A DNA stretch of 38,993 nt, from IMG/VR virus record IMGVR_UViG_3300010293_000014, positions 1-38,993 of that record; one strand, 5' to 3'. Source of the stretch: a virus. The notes below the pieces were generated by a model that made no database searches, was not told where the DNA came from, and was given only the letters and a program-made list of their open reading frames with translations. Shown in pieces: positions 29,994 to 37,868 of the stretch. How positions within the stretch are numbered: the stretch's first letter is position 1; each line of letters starts with the position of its first letter. A program made the translations under genes and the position numbers.

Positions 29994-31733
29994 ATAGGTT
30001 ACGTTGATGCACTGTTAGACAAAGACAACGATAAGATTTTTGTTGTTGAAAGAACACCGGAAGGCGAGCGTAAGTTCGTAGAGTACCCCGCTAATTATAC
30101 CTTTTACTACGACGACAAAAAAGGGAAGCATCGCACTATTTACGATACCCCAGTATCTAAATTCTCTACCAACAGTTACAAAGAATTTGCTAAAGAAATT
30201 CGTTTCTACAGTAGAGATAAGATATGGGAAAGCGATATTAAACCAGTATTCAGATGCTTAGAAGAGTATTACAAAGGTAAAAAGTCACCTAAACTACAAA
30301 CAGCATTCTTCGACATTGAGACCGATTTCCACCCAGACCGAGGTTTTGCTTCGGCAGAGGATCCGTTTAATTCGATTACTGCTATCTCAGTGTTTTTAGA
30401 TTGGATGCCTGAAGGTAGCCAACTTGTTACATTAGTAATGGCACCAAAAGGATTACACCCTGAGACTGCACAGAAAATTTGCTCTGGATTCGAGAACACA
30501 GTTTTGTGTGAAACAGAAGTGCAGATGCTAGAAATGTTCCTTGACTTAATTGACGACGCAGATGTGTTAAGCGGGTGGAACAGTGAAGGTTTCGACATCC
30601 CGTATACTGTAATGCGTATTACTACCGTGATGTCTAAGGACGATACTCGTCGCTTCTGTTTGTGGAATCAATACCCAAAGAAGCGTCTATTTGAACGGTA
30701 CGGTGCTGAACAGATGACCTTCGATTTAGTTGGTCGCGTACATCTCGACTACATGCAACTATACCGCAAGTACACATATGAAGAGCGTCATAGCTACTCG
30801 TTAGACGCTATTTCTGAATACGAGCTTGGAGAAAAGAAAGTTGCGTATGAAGGAACGCTTGACCAGTTATATAACAACGACTTCGAAAAGTTTGTGCTGT
30901 ATAATCGACAAGACACCGTCCTTCTTGCGAAACTAGATGCAAAGCTAAAATTTTTAGACTTAGCTAACGAACTTGCCCATGATAACGGCGTTTTGCTTCC
31001 TACAACTATGGGTGCAGTGGCGGTCACTGAGCAAGCAATTATTTTAGAATCCCACCGTCGTGGTATGATCGTTCCGTCCAGAAAACACAAAGGTGATGGA
31101 TCCGACGTTGATATCTTAGAGGATGACGACTTAGCTGCTGAACGAGCAATGTGGGGTATTGAAGATGACGATACCAACTTGTTCAACGACGAACAAGCAG
31201 CAGGTGCATATGTAGCAGTACCAAAAGCAGGTATGCATAAATGGATCGGTGCAATTGACATTAACTCTCTATACCCGTCTACTATTCGTGCATTAAATAT
31301 GGGTCCGGAAACAATCATTGGCCAACTGCGTCCAATTATGACAGACAGTTATATCAATGAGAAGATGAAGGACAAACGTGTAGGCAAGCGTATGATGAAG
31401 GGGTACTCCTTTGCAGAAGCATGGGACGGACTTTTTGGTACACTTGAATACACCGCAGTAATGGAACGGAAAACGGATGTCGAAGTTACAATTGACTGGA
31501 ATAACAGCAACGAGTCAACTGTTCTTCGTGCTAGTGAAGTATACGAACTAGTGTTTAATAGTGGAAAAAACTGGTGCATTAGTGGTAACGGCACTATCTT
31601 TACTTACGACTTAGAAGGCATTGTTCCAGGATTATTAAAGCGTTGGTATGCTGAACGTAAAAAGAAACAACTCAGAAAGAAAAAATTTAACGATTTGTCA
31701 AACGGCATCGAGATACCAAACAGATTACTATAA
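29994..31733 (+). CDS. 43: DNA polymerase family B (gp43-like), part 1 of 3: exonuclease and motif A
   Basis: The open frame begins after a TAA at 29970 and has no ATG, GTG or TTG before conserved sequence starts (GYVDALLDKDN). A GGGAG Shine-Dalgarno (29982-29986) lies 7 nt before ATA at 29994, so I infer an AUA start; the first ATG, at 30390, would remove the Exo I motif. Motifs: Exo I FFDIETDF, Exo II GWNSEGFDIPY, Exo III YNRQD, and polymerase motif A DINSLYPS. The frame ends after a Lys-rich segment (ERKKKQLRKKKFNDL) in the fingers region, where an EDxHD homing endonuclease follows. Together with 32638 and 34319 it makes one polymerase. ATC at 29991 is an alternative start. Confidence 0.88.
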   Translation: MGYVDALLDKDNDKIFVVERTPEGERKFVEYPANYTFYYDDKKGKHRTIYDTPVSKFSTNSYKEFAKEIRFYSRDKIWESDIKPVFRCLEEYYKGKKSPKLQTAFFDIETDFHPDRGFASAEDPFNSITAISVFLDWMPEGSQLVTLVMAPKGLHPETAQKICSGFENTVLCETEVQMLEMFLDLIDDADVLSGWNSEGFDIPYTVMRITTVMSKDDTRRFCLWNQYPKKRLFERYGAEQMTFDLVGRVHLDYMQLYRKYTYEERHSYSLDAISEYELGEKKVAYEGTLDQLYNNDFEKFVLYNRQDTVLLAKLDAKLKFLDLANELAHDNGVLLPTTMGAVAVTEQAIILESHRRGMIVPSRKHKGDGSDVDILEDDDLAAERAMWGIEDDDTNLFNDEQAAGAYVAVPKAGMHKWIGAIDINSLYPSTIRALNMGPETIIGQLRPIMTDSYINEKMKDKRVGKRMMKGYSFAEAWDGLFGTLEYTAVMERKTDVEVTIDWNNSNESTVLRASEVYELVFNSGKNWCISGNGTIFTYDLEGIVPGLLKRWYAERKKKQLRKKKFNDLSNGIEIPNRLL

Positions 31734-31755
31734 TACCTTAATTTTGTTAAGTAGG

Positions 31756-31763
31756 TATAAATA
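31756..31763 (+). promoter_or_regulatory. T4-type late promoter for homing endonuclease
   Basis: A perfect TATAAATA lies 18 nt before the ATG at 31781, with AAAAGGAAG as SD between. Confidence 0.7.
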
Positions 31764-31780
31764 ACATAAAAGGAAGTAAC

Positions 31781-32674
31781 ATGGTAACATGTTTAATATG
31801 TCAAAAAGAGTTTAGAAACCTAACAAGTCACATAAATTTTAAACACAAAGTTACAAAAGAGATGTATACCAAAACGTATCCGGGTGCACAGATTGTCTCA
31901 ACTGAGTTATCTGCACAGTTTTCCGAGAGAGCTAAATCTATGCACAAGAGTCTTAAAGAATCAGATTCTGAAAACTATCGCGCTATCAGGAATAAAACCT
32001 GCCAACTGATGCGAGACCGAAAAGGCAATTCGTTTGTACATTCAGACGAAACAAAGAAAAAGATGTCTGCCTCACACACCGGAAAGACTCGCGAGCCACA
32101 TACTGAGCAAACTAAACAACTTTTAAGTAAACAAAAGATCGGAAAGCCTGTAAATCTGTCAGACAAAAGCAAACAAGCTAAGTCCGAAAAACAAAAAGCC
32201 AATTGGGAAACACGAAGAGAAGACAGTAAACAATTCTCTAAGTATATAGAACTGTTATCTACTAGAAGACGTGATTATATAAAAGAGCACGGTATCGTCC
32301 TCCCAAAGAGAGGAAAGAAAACAAATATAGAGAAACAGTTTATTGAATTTCTGGATGCAAATAGTATACAATACATTTATCAGTATCCACTAGATGGTAA
32401 ATATTACGATTTTTATCTGCAAACACTAAATTTGCTAGTAGAAGTCGACGGAGAATACTGGCATCGATTCCCTGCTGCAATTAGAAACGATTTAGAAAAG
32501 CATAGTATCGCAAAAGACCATAAACTAAAACTTTTAAGAATTACTCACACTAATTGGGTTCCGGAGTTAGTATTCGAAACCGATTATAATTTAATACAAA
32601 AACACAATCATCAAATTTTAAATTCAAGGACAAAAGAATGTCAGAACTACGAGATCTCGATTTCGATCGTCTAA
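31781..32674 (+). CDS. EDxHD (Vsr-like) homing endonuclease at the first polymerase break
   Basis: The N-terminal C-x-x-C ... H (CLICQKEFRNLTSHINFKH) followed by KEMYTKTYPGA is a zinc-finger-like element of the MucR/Ros type. The middle has NUMOD3 repeats (HSDETKKKMSASHTGK, TEQTKQLLSKQKIGK). The C-terminal nuclease (from about 180) has IEKQFIEFLD, YYDFYL and LLVEVDGEYWHRF, the E...D...YWH pattern of the Vsr-related EDxHD endonucleases known from fractured phage genes. It lies between polymerase pieces 1 and 2 and its end overlaps the start of piece 2 by 37 nt. Confidence 0.88.
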   Translation: MVTCLICQKEFRNLTSHINFKHKVTKEMYTKTYPGAQIVSTELSAQFSERAKSMHKSLKESDSENYRAIRNKTCQLMRDRKGNSFVHSDETKKKMSASHTGKTREPHTEQTKQLLSKQKIGKPVNLSDKSKQAKSEKQKANWETRREDSKQFSKYIELLSTRRRDYIKEHGIVLPKRGKKTNIEKQFIEFLDANSIQYIYQYPLDGKYYDFYLQTLNLLVEVDGEYWHRFPAAIRNDLEKHSIAKDHKLKLLRITHTNWVPELVFETDYNLIQKHNHQILNSRTKECQNYEISISIV

Positions 32675-33363
32675 CACAAATATTCGAGACTGGATCAAAA
32701 GAAGAACTTGATCAATTTTGCAAAGAAAATTCACTGCGAATTAAAGACGGTAAAGTTATACCAAATAATTTCACCGAAGTAAAAAATGCTATAGAGTATT
32801 GGGATAAAAAACAACTTGTAACCAAGATTAATTTGAATAGCCTTTATGGTGCACTGTTGAACGCAGGTTGCCGTTTCTTTGACCAGCGTATCGGGCAGTC
32901 TACTACATTAACTGGGCGTTTAATTGCACGCCATATGGACGCTTACATTAATCAAGCAGTAACAGGTATTTACGACCATACCGGTGAAGCTATTGTGTAC
33001 GGTGACAGTGTAACCGGCGACACCCGTATTAAAACAAACGACGGCGAAGTGACCATAGAAGAATTATTTAATCAGTGTCAACATACCACTCTATCGCCGT
33101 CAGGAAAAGAGTACAGAGGAGGCATTGATACAAAAGTAATTGGGTTCGACGGTAACGAACTAAAACCAGTTATGAGTGAAGTTTCGTATGTTATGAGGCA
33201 CAAAACTAAGAAAAAGTTATATAAAATAACTTTCTCTAATGATAAAACCGTAACAGTTACTGAAGACCATAGCCTTATTGCGTTAAGGAACGGAACATTA
33301 GTAGAAGTTACTCCGTTGCAAGTTCTAGAAACCGATGTGTTTATCTCGCTGCTGGATAAATAA
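32638..33363 (+). CDS. 43: DNA polymerase part 2 of 3 (motif B) fused to split-intein N-half
   Basis: Residues 1-123 continue the polymerase: IEYWDKKQLVTKINLNSLYG contains motif B (K-x-x-x-N-S-L-Y-G), then RIGQSTTLTGR, and the extein ends AIVYGD, the first half of catalytic motif C. An intein N-half follows (118 aa, see separate entry). The start is the ATG at 32638 within the upstream endonuclease gene; the first 45 residues (MSELRDLDFDRLTQIF...) bridge the original fingers loop. By itself it lacks the second catalytic Asp, so it depends on trans-splicing with the 34319 product and on association with part 1. Confidence 0.9.
   Translation: MSELRDLDFDRLTQIFETGSKEELDQFCKENSLRIKDGKVIPNNFTEVKNAIEYWDKKQLVTKINLNSLYGALLNAGCRFFDQRIGQSTTLTGRLIARHMDAYINQAVTGIYDHTGEAIVYGDSVTGDTRIKTNDGEVTIEELFNQCQHTTLSPSGKEYRGGIDTKVIGFDGNELKPVMSEVSYVMRHKTKKKLYKITFSNDKTVTVTEDHSLIALRNGTLVEVTPLQVLETDVFISLLDK
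33007..33360 (+). other. Split intein, N-terminal half (118 aa)
   Basis: It begins at Ser1 directly after YGD: SVTGDTRIKTNDGEVTIEEL is intein block A. Block B is VTVTEDHSLIAL, with the conserved T-x-x-H (T-E-D-H). It ends at TAA 33361-33363 without endonuclease blocks C to E. The matching C-half is encoded 956 nt downstream. Confidence 0.9.
33355..33362 (+). promoter_or_regulatory. Late-type promoter for homing endonuclease
   Basis: GATAAATA, one mismatch from TATAAATA, overlaps the last codons of the intein N-half gene and lies 25 nt before the ATG at 33387; GGAG sits in the leader. Confidence 0.55.
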
Positions 33364-33386
33364 TATGGAGACAGGAGTATCACCGT

Positions 33387-34343
33387 ATGCCAAAATGCTT
33401 AGAGTGCGGGGCAGAGTTACCCCGATTACAATGGACTCATTTTAAATACAACTGTACAGGAAAATTTAAAAACGGAAAAGAATATAAACAAGCATACCCA
33501 GGAGCAACATTAGTTGACCCTATCCTTGCACAAGCAACAGCAGTAACCTTACAAAACTTAATTAAGAAATACGGAGAACAAGAAGGAAATGCTCGCTGGG
33601 AACAGTATCGAACAAAACAAGCTATATCAAATTCTTTTGAGTACAAAAAAGAAAAGCATGGGTGGAGCGAAGAACAATACAACCAGTTTAATCGTTCAAG
33701 AAGCCAAACGTTAGAAATAATGATTTTAAGACACGGCGAAGGAAAAGGTTTAGAGATGTGGAATGAATATTGTGCTAAACAATCATACACTAAGTCCAAA
33801 GAATACTTAATCACAAAATATGGAAAACAAGTAGGAGAAAAAAAATTTAAAGAAATATGTATCAAAAAAGGAGAATCAGGGTCACCTATTGCAATTGCTA
33901 AAAAATTATCCATTTCTCTCGATGAAGCAGTAGAATTGATTGTATCAAGACAACGTCTTTCTTACGTAAGTGAACTAGAAAAAGAATTTGTACTACTCTT
34001 AGAAGAAGCAATAGGATATAAACTCGAGTACACTAATTACTCTCAACCGTTTGGAAAATGGTCATCATTACTAAATTCATATGTTGTGTATGACATAAAA
34101 CATAAAAATTTAATAATAGAATTTAATGGAGACTACTGGCATGCAAATCCTGCTATATACAAATCCGATGCAGTTATACGTGGGAAGTTAGCAATAGATA
34201 TACAGCAAAAAGATATGTTAAAATTAAAAACTGCTGAGGAACTAGGATTTAAAGTGTTAGTTGTGTGGGAAACAGACTTTAAAAAAGACAAGCAACGTAC
34301 TATTGTTGAGGTAAAAGAATGGATATCGAATCAGTTACAATAA
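33387..34343 (+). CDS. EDxHD (Vsr-like) homing endonuclease between the intein halves
   Basis: It has the same order of parts as the 31781 product. The N-terminal zinc-binding element (CLECGAELPRLQWTHFKYNC then GKEYKQAYPGATLV) is followed by a helical middle with repeats around K-x-G-x-x-x-G-x-x-x-W/F (EGNARWEQY, KGLEMWNEYC, VGEKKFKEIC). The C-terminal nuclease has SELEKEFVLLLEE, YVVYDIKHKNLIIEFNGDYW and H, then VLVVWETDFKKD. It lies between the two intein-encoding genes, so it is the free-standing endonuclease expected for a fractured intein. Its end overlaps the C-half gene by 25 nt. Confidence 0.9.
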   Translation: MPKCLECGAELPRLQWTHFKYNCTGKFKNGKEYKQAYPGATLVDPILAQATAVTLQNLIKKYGEQEGNARWEQYRTKQAISNSFEYKKEKHGWSEEQYNQFNRSRSQTLEIMILRHGEGKGLEMWNEYCAKQSYTKSKEYLITKYGKQVGEKKFKEICIKKGESGSPIAIAKKLSISLDEAVELIVSRQRLSYVSELEKEFVLLLEEAIGYKLEYTNYSQPFGKWSSLLNSYVVYDIKHKNLIIEFNGDYWHANPAIYKSDAVIRGKLAIDIQQKDMLKLKTAEELGFKVLVVWETDFKKDKQRTIVEVKEWISNQLQ

Positions 34344-34444
34344 AAAGCATCGAATGTATAGGTGAAGTAGATGATTATGTGTATGACTTAAGTATTAAGG
34401 ACCGAGATCCGTACTTTTTTGCTAATGATTGTTTGGTACATAAC
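34319..34444 (+). other. Split intein, C-terminal half (42 aa)
   Basis: After MDIESVTIKSIECIGEVDD comes block F (DDYVYDLSIKDRDPYFFAN) and block G (DCLVHN), with the penultimate His and terminal Asn required for cleavage. The first C-extein residue is Thr (+1), suitable as nucleophile. Sizes of 118 and 42 aa are close to other naturally split phage inteins. Confidence 0.92.
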
Positions 34445-35338
34445 ACTGACTCTTGTTACTTTAGTGTATGGCCTATTATTAAAGACGATGTTAAAGCAGG
34501 CAAACAAGAATGGGACAAAGATATTTGCATCAGTGTATATGACAGCATTGCTGACCAAGTCAACGAGTCATTCCCTGCATTCATGCAGCAAGCATGTCAT
34601 GCTACACTTGAACATGGTGCACTAATTAAAGGTGGGCGAGAACTTATTGCATCAACCGGACTGTATATTAAGAAAAAACGCTATGCAGTTCTTATCTATG
34701 ATATGGAAGGTGATCGACTTGACTTGTATGATGAAGAAAAGGCTAAGAAAAAAGGTGTAATACCAGGGTTAGGCAAGCTAAAAGCTATGGGTCTAGACTT
34801 AAAACGTGCAGATACACCTAAGATTGTGCAAGACTTTCTGATTAATGTGCTACAAGACGTGTTAACCGGCACCCACAAAGAAGATATTTTTGCTAAGATT
34901 AAAGAGTTCAAGTATTACTTTAAGGAACTGCAACCATGGGAAAAAGGTACACCAAAGCGAGTTAATAACTTAACTAGATACCGCACTAAAGAAGAACGTC
35001 TAGGGAAAGCAAACATGCCAGGTCATGTTCGAGCTGCTATCAACTACAACCACCTTAAAGATATGTATAAAGATATGCACTCTATGAAAATCCTTGATGG
35101 TATGAAAGTTATTGTATGTAAACTAAAAGAGAATCCGTTAGGCCTTACATCAGTAGCATACCCAACTGATATTCTACATATACCCGATTGGTTTAAGAAC
35201 TTACCGTTTGACGACGATCTGATGGAAACAACAATTGTTGATAAGAAAGCAGAAAACCTGCTAGGTGTTTTGAACTGGGACATTGCGAACAATACTCAGA
35301 TTAAAACTAATTTCGATAGCTTGTTTGCCTTTGAATAA
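34319..35338 (+). CDS. 43: Split-intein C-half fused to DNA polymerase part 3 of 3
   Basis: Residues 1-42 are the intein C-half (see separate entry), ending H-N before Thr. The polymerase then continues TDSCYFSVWP, the second half of motif C with the catalytic Asp, and runs to the C-terminus through ASTGLYIKKKRYAVLIYDMEG (K-K-R-Y motif), the thumb region and a C-terminal NNTQIKTNFDSLFAFE. That last tail (S-L-F-x-F) is the clamp-binding ending seen in T4-type polymerases. Splicing to part 2 would restore YGDTDS. The start is the ATG at 34319 inside the upstream endonuclease gene. Confidence 0.92.
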   Translation: MDIESVTIKSIECIGEVDDYVYDLSIKDRDPYFFANDCLVHNTDSCYFSVWPIIKDDVKAGKQEWDKDICISVYDSIADQVNESFPAFMQQACHATLEHGALIKGGRELIASTGLYIKKKRYAVLIYDMEGDRLDLYDEEKAKKKGVIPGLGKLKAMGLDLKRADTPKIVQDFLINVLQDVLTGTHKEDIFAKIKEFKYYFKELQPWEKGTPKRVNNLTRYRTKEERLGKANMPGHVRAAINYNHLKDMYKDMHSMKILDGMKVIVCKLKENPLGLTSVAYPTDILHIPDWFKNLPFDDDLMETTIVDKKAENLLGVLNWDIANNTQIKTNFDSLFAFE

Positions 35339-35346
35339 GTATTATC

Positions 35347-36306
35347 ATGAAATTAAGCGAACTTGTTAAAGCCAGAAAGTTACTGTTATCTAATATCTCA
35401 TCTCTCGGATTAAAAAACGAGACAGACACATACATTAAAAGTGTAAATGATGTTAGGTACACTGTTCCGTTAAGCCCCGATCTCGATTCGTTATTAATGG
35501 ATTTAAACAATACTGTCGATTCGCTTAAACAAGACTTTCTCGACACTACAACTCTGCACATCCACAAAGCAATTAGCATAATAGACCATCGGATAGCAGA
35601 ACGCACCAAGGATTACTTTGCAAGAGGGTACAAAATTAACGATTGCTTTGCAACAAATAGATCAGATGTTAGTTTCGAACGAACTAGTCGGCAACTACCG
35701 ATTAGTAGCGAAGCTAAACAAAAAGTTATATCCCGAATTCAAGTATATTCAGATTGGCATTATCCAGGATTAGAAATCGGACCCGGTGATGGTCAGTGGA
35801 CTAGTTACCTTGTAGCAAACGACCCGCTCTACATTGTAGATATCGAGAAAGAATTTCTCGATTCTACTGCCTTTACGTTTAGTCCAGAATACCGACTTCG
35901 TTTGAGACCGTACTTGATTGACTGGGCTAAATCCGAAACCGACCTATCAATGTTACCACAAGGTCAGTTTGGGTTTGTGTTTTCTTGGAACGTGTTTAAC
36001 TACTTCCCCCTTGATATGATTAAGCAATATTTGATCCACATTAAAGAGGTTCTTAGACCCGGCGGAGTTTGCATGTTTAGCTATAACGACGGAGAAAACC
36101 CAAACAGTATTCTAAGGGTTGAGAATGGTTCGATGAGTTACATACCAAAAAGTATGTTAGTGGCTCTATGTAAAAGCTTAGATTTCAATATAATTGAGCT
36201 GCATGACGAAGACGAAGTTATTAGTTGGATCGAAATTCGTAAACCTGGCGAACTGCAAACTATCAAAGCTCACCAAACTTTAGGTAAAATATCACCTCTT
36301 GTTTAA
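35347..36306 (+). CDS. SAM-dependent methyltransferase-like protein, 319 aa
   Basis: After a helical N-terminus (1-135), GLEIGPGDGQWTSYL (141-155) is motif I (E-x-G-x-G-x-G) of a class I methyltransferase. LYIVDIEKEFL is the acidic end of strand 2, and FVFSWNVFNYFP and VLRPGGVCMFSY are the motif IV and post-VI regions seen in small-molecule or sugar methyltransferases. No target-recognition domain for DNA is evident. It starts 8 nt after the polymerase stop. The substrate is unknown. Confidence 0.75.
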   Translation: MKLSELVKARKLLLSNISSLGLKNETDTYIKSVNDVRYTVPLSPDLDSLLMDLNNTVDSLKQDFLDTTTLHIHKAISIIDHRIAERTKDYFARGYKINDCFATNRSDVSFERTSRQLPISSEAKQKVISRIQVYSDWHYPGLEIGPGDGQWTSYLVANDPLYIVDIEKEFLDSTAFTFSPEYRLRLRPYLIDWAKSETDLSMLPQGQFGFVFSWNVFNYFPLDMIKQYLIHIKEVLRPGGVCMFSYNDGENPNSILRVENGSMSYIPKSMLVALCKSLDFNIIELHDEDEVISWIEIRKPGELQTIKAHQTLGKISPLV

Positions 36307-36314
36307 CAAATTTT

Positions 36315-36345
36315 CGTTGACTTATATCAACGATCTAAATATACT
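36315..36345 (+). promoter_or_regulatory. Sigma70-type promoter with palindrome at the -35
   Basis: TTGACT (36317-36322), a 17-nt spacer and TATACT (36340-36345) precede the clamp-like gene by 26 nt. The -35 lies inside CGTTGA/TCAACG arms (36315-36320 and 36327-36332, six bases between), an operator-like inverted repeat. AAAGGAAA in the leader is the SD. Confidence 0.7.
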
Positions 36346-36371
36346 TTATTATCACACTTGAAAGGAAACTT

Positions 36372-37118
36372 ATGTCAACACCCTTAATCGATTACCTACG
36401 GGACGTAGTTCAACACACATATGGACTTGGCTTCATTGATCTTGTTAAAGCAGTCGGTACTACAGAAGAAACTAGCATTGCTGCTATTGCTGATGACCGC
36501 TCAGTAATTATTCAAGCAACTTGCAAAGCACCGATGAAAGAATTTGTCGGGTCAACCGTTGGCTTGCCAAACTTACAAAAACTAAACATCATTCTTAACA
36601 TTCCAGAATATAAAGAAGGTGCGTCAGTTAAGGCTACTAAGGTTACTAAGGACGGTGCAGAAGTAGTGTCTGGTCTCCATTTCGAAAATAAAGCAGGCGA
36701 CTTTAAAAACGACTATCGCTTTATGTCACAAGAAATCGTTAACGAAAAACTTCGAACAGTTAAGTTTAAAGGTGTTAAATGGAATGTCGACTTCGAACCA
36801 ACAAACAACGCAATTCAACGGTTGAAGTACATGGCTCAAGCAAACAGCGAAGAATCAGTCTTTAATGCCACTAGTGTAAACGGCAAATTAGTGTTTTCGT
36901 TTGGCGATCATAGCACTCACGCAGGCAACTTCGTGTTCTGCGACCTACCTGGCGGTGAACTTAAGAAAGAGTGGAAGTGGCCAGTCGCTGCTATCATTGC
37001 TATTCTAAGTCTGGCAGGCGACAAAACCTTTAAGATGAGCGACGAAGGTGCTGCTATGATCACAGTTGATAGCGGCTTGTTTGATTACGAATACATTATT
37101 CCAGCGCAGCAAAAATAA
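36372..37118 (+). CDS. 45: Probable sliding clamp (gp45-like)
   Basis: The length of 248 aa and a beta-alpha pattern in two halves fit gp45-type clamps. FVGSTVGLPNLQKLNIILNIPEY (76-98) matches the first-domain helix and the interdomain region of cyanophage-type gp45 as I remember them, and DYRFMSQEIVNEKL opens the second domain. Identity is not high enough to be certain by eye. It lies directly downstream of the polymerase and methyltransferase genes behind an early promoter, and the polymerase ends in a clamp-binding-like tail, all of which supports the call. Confidence 0.7.
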   Translation: MSTPLIDYLRDVVQHTYGLGFIDLVKAVGTTEETSIAAIADDRSVIIQATCKAPMKEFVGSTVGLPNLQKLNIILNIPEYKEGASVKATKVTKDGAEVVSGLHFENKAGDFKNDYRFMSQEIVNEKLRTVKFKGVKWNVDFEPTNNAIQRLKYMAQANSEESVFNATSVNGKLVFSFGDHSTHAGNFVFCDLPGGELKKEWKWPVAAIIAILSLAGDKTFKMSDEGAAMITVDSGLFDYEYIIPAQQK

Positions 37119-37140
37119 TATGTAGATAACGCAAGTAAAG

Positions 37141-37148
37141 CATAAATA
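37141..37148 (+). promoter_or_regulatory. Late-type promoter for homing endonuclease
   Basis: CATAAATA, one mismatch from TATAAATA, lies 19 nt before the ATG at 37167, with TAGGAG as SD. Confidence 0.55.
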
Positions 37149-37166
37149 AACATATAGGAGACTATT

Positions 37167-37868
37167 ATGTTTTACGTTTATGCATACTTGCGTACAAAAG
37201 ATTTAACACCTTACTACATCGGAAAGGGAAAAGAAAACAGGGCCTGGACTAAAGACCATTCTGTTGTTCTGCCTGCAGATGCTAACCGAATAGTTATTTT
37301 AGAAAATAATTTAACAGAGCTGGGTGCATTAGCCATTGAAAGAAGGATGATTGCTTGGTATGGCCGTAAAGATTTAGGTACAGGTATTCTGCATAATAGA
37401 ACAGATGGCGGTGACGGGTGCAGTGGTATTGTACCGTGGAACAAAGGTAAAGAAATTGGATCGTTTTTAACAGAACAAGGTAGAGCTAAAATATCTAAAG
37501 CAAATCTTAATAAACCTAAAAATCACGGGGATAAAGTCTCTGCTTCTACTAAAGGAAAGCCAAAATCTGAGGAGCACCGAGCTAAACTTAGTGCCGCCGG
37601 ATTAGGTAAAGAGCCTTGGAACAAAGGGCTCACTAAGGAAACAAACAGTGCTATTCAGAAATACGCAGATTCACTTAAAGGTCGTAGCTTTACTGAGGAA
37701 CATTGTGCTAAACTTAGTGAGTCGCATAAAGGGCGAAAAAATACCGAAGAGCAAAAGCAGAAAATTAGTGCAGCACTTAAAGGAAGAGTAATGTCACCCG
37801 AAACAAAACAAAAAATGTCAGATGCTAGGAAACGTATATGGGAAGAAAAGAAAAATGGAAAGAGATAA
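37167..37868 (+). CDS. GIY-YIG homing endonuclease with NUMOD3 repeats
   Basis: The N-terminal core [20 protein letters not shown] (2-21) is GIY-YIG-like, followed by RAW, and [16 protein letters not shown] carries the catalytic Glu. After a DGGDGCSG turn, at least four NUMOD3-type repeats occur: [60 protein letters not shown] and [19 protein letters not shown]. These bind DNA. It is a free-standing endonuclease between the clamp-like gene and a TGT-like gene, and overlaps the TGT-like start by 14 nt. It does not obviously split a gene here. Confidence 0.92.
   Translation: MFYVYAYLRTKDLTPYYIGKGKENRAWTKDHSVVLPADANRIVILENNLTELGALAIERRMIAWYGRKDLGTGILHNRTDGGDGCSGIVPWNKGKEIGSFLTEQGRAKISKANLNKPKNHGDKVSASTKGKPKSEEHRAKLSAAGLGKEPWNKGLTKETNSAIQKYADSLKGRSFTEEHCAKLSESHKGRKNTEEQKQKISAALKGRVMSPETKQKMSDARKRIWEEKKNGKR

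Noticed and set aside
30794-31318. 174-aa - strand frame inside polymerase part 1
   Set aside because: It lies wholly opposite conserved polymerase motifs and has no RBS or promoter; it is a shadow.
30390-31733. Start of polymerase part 1 at the ATG 30390
   Set aside because: The frame upstream encodes the conserved N-terminal domain and the Exo I motif FFDIETDF, so the gene must start near 29994.
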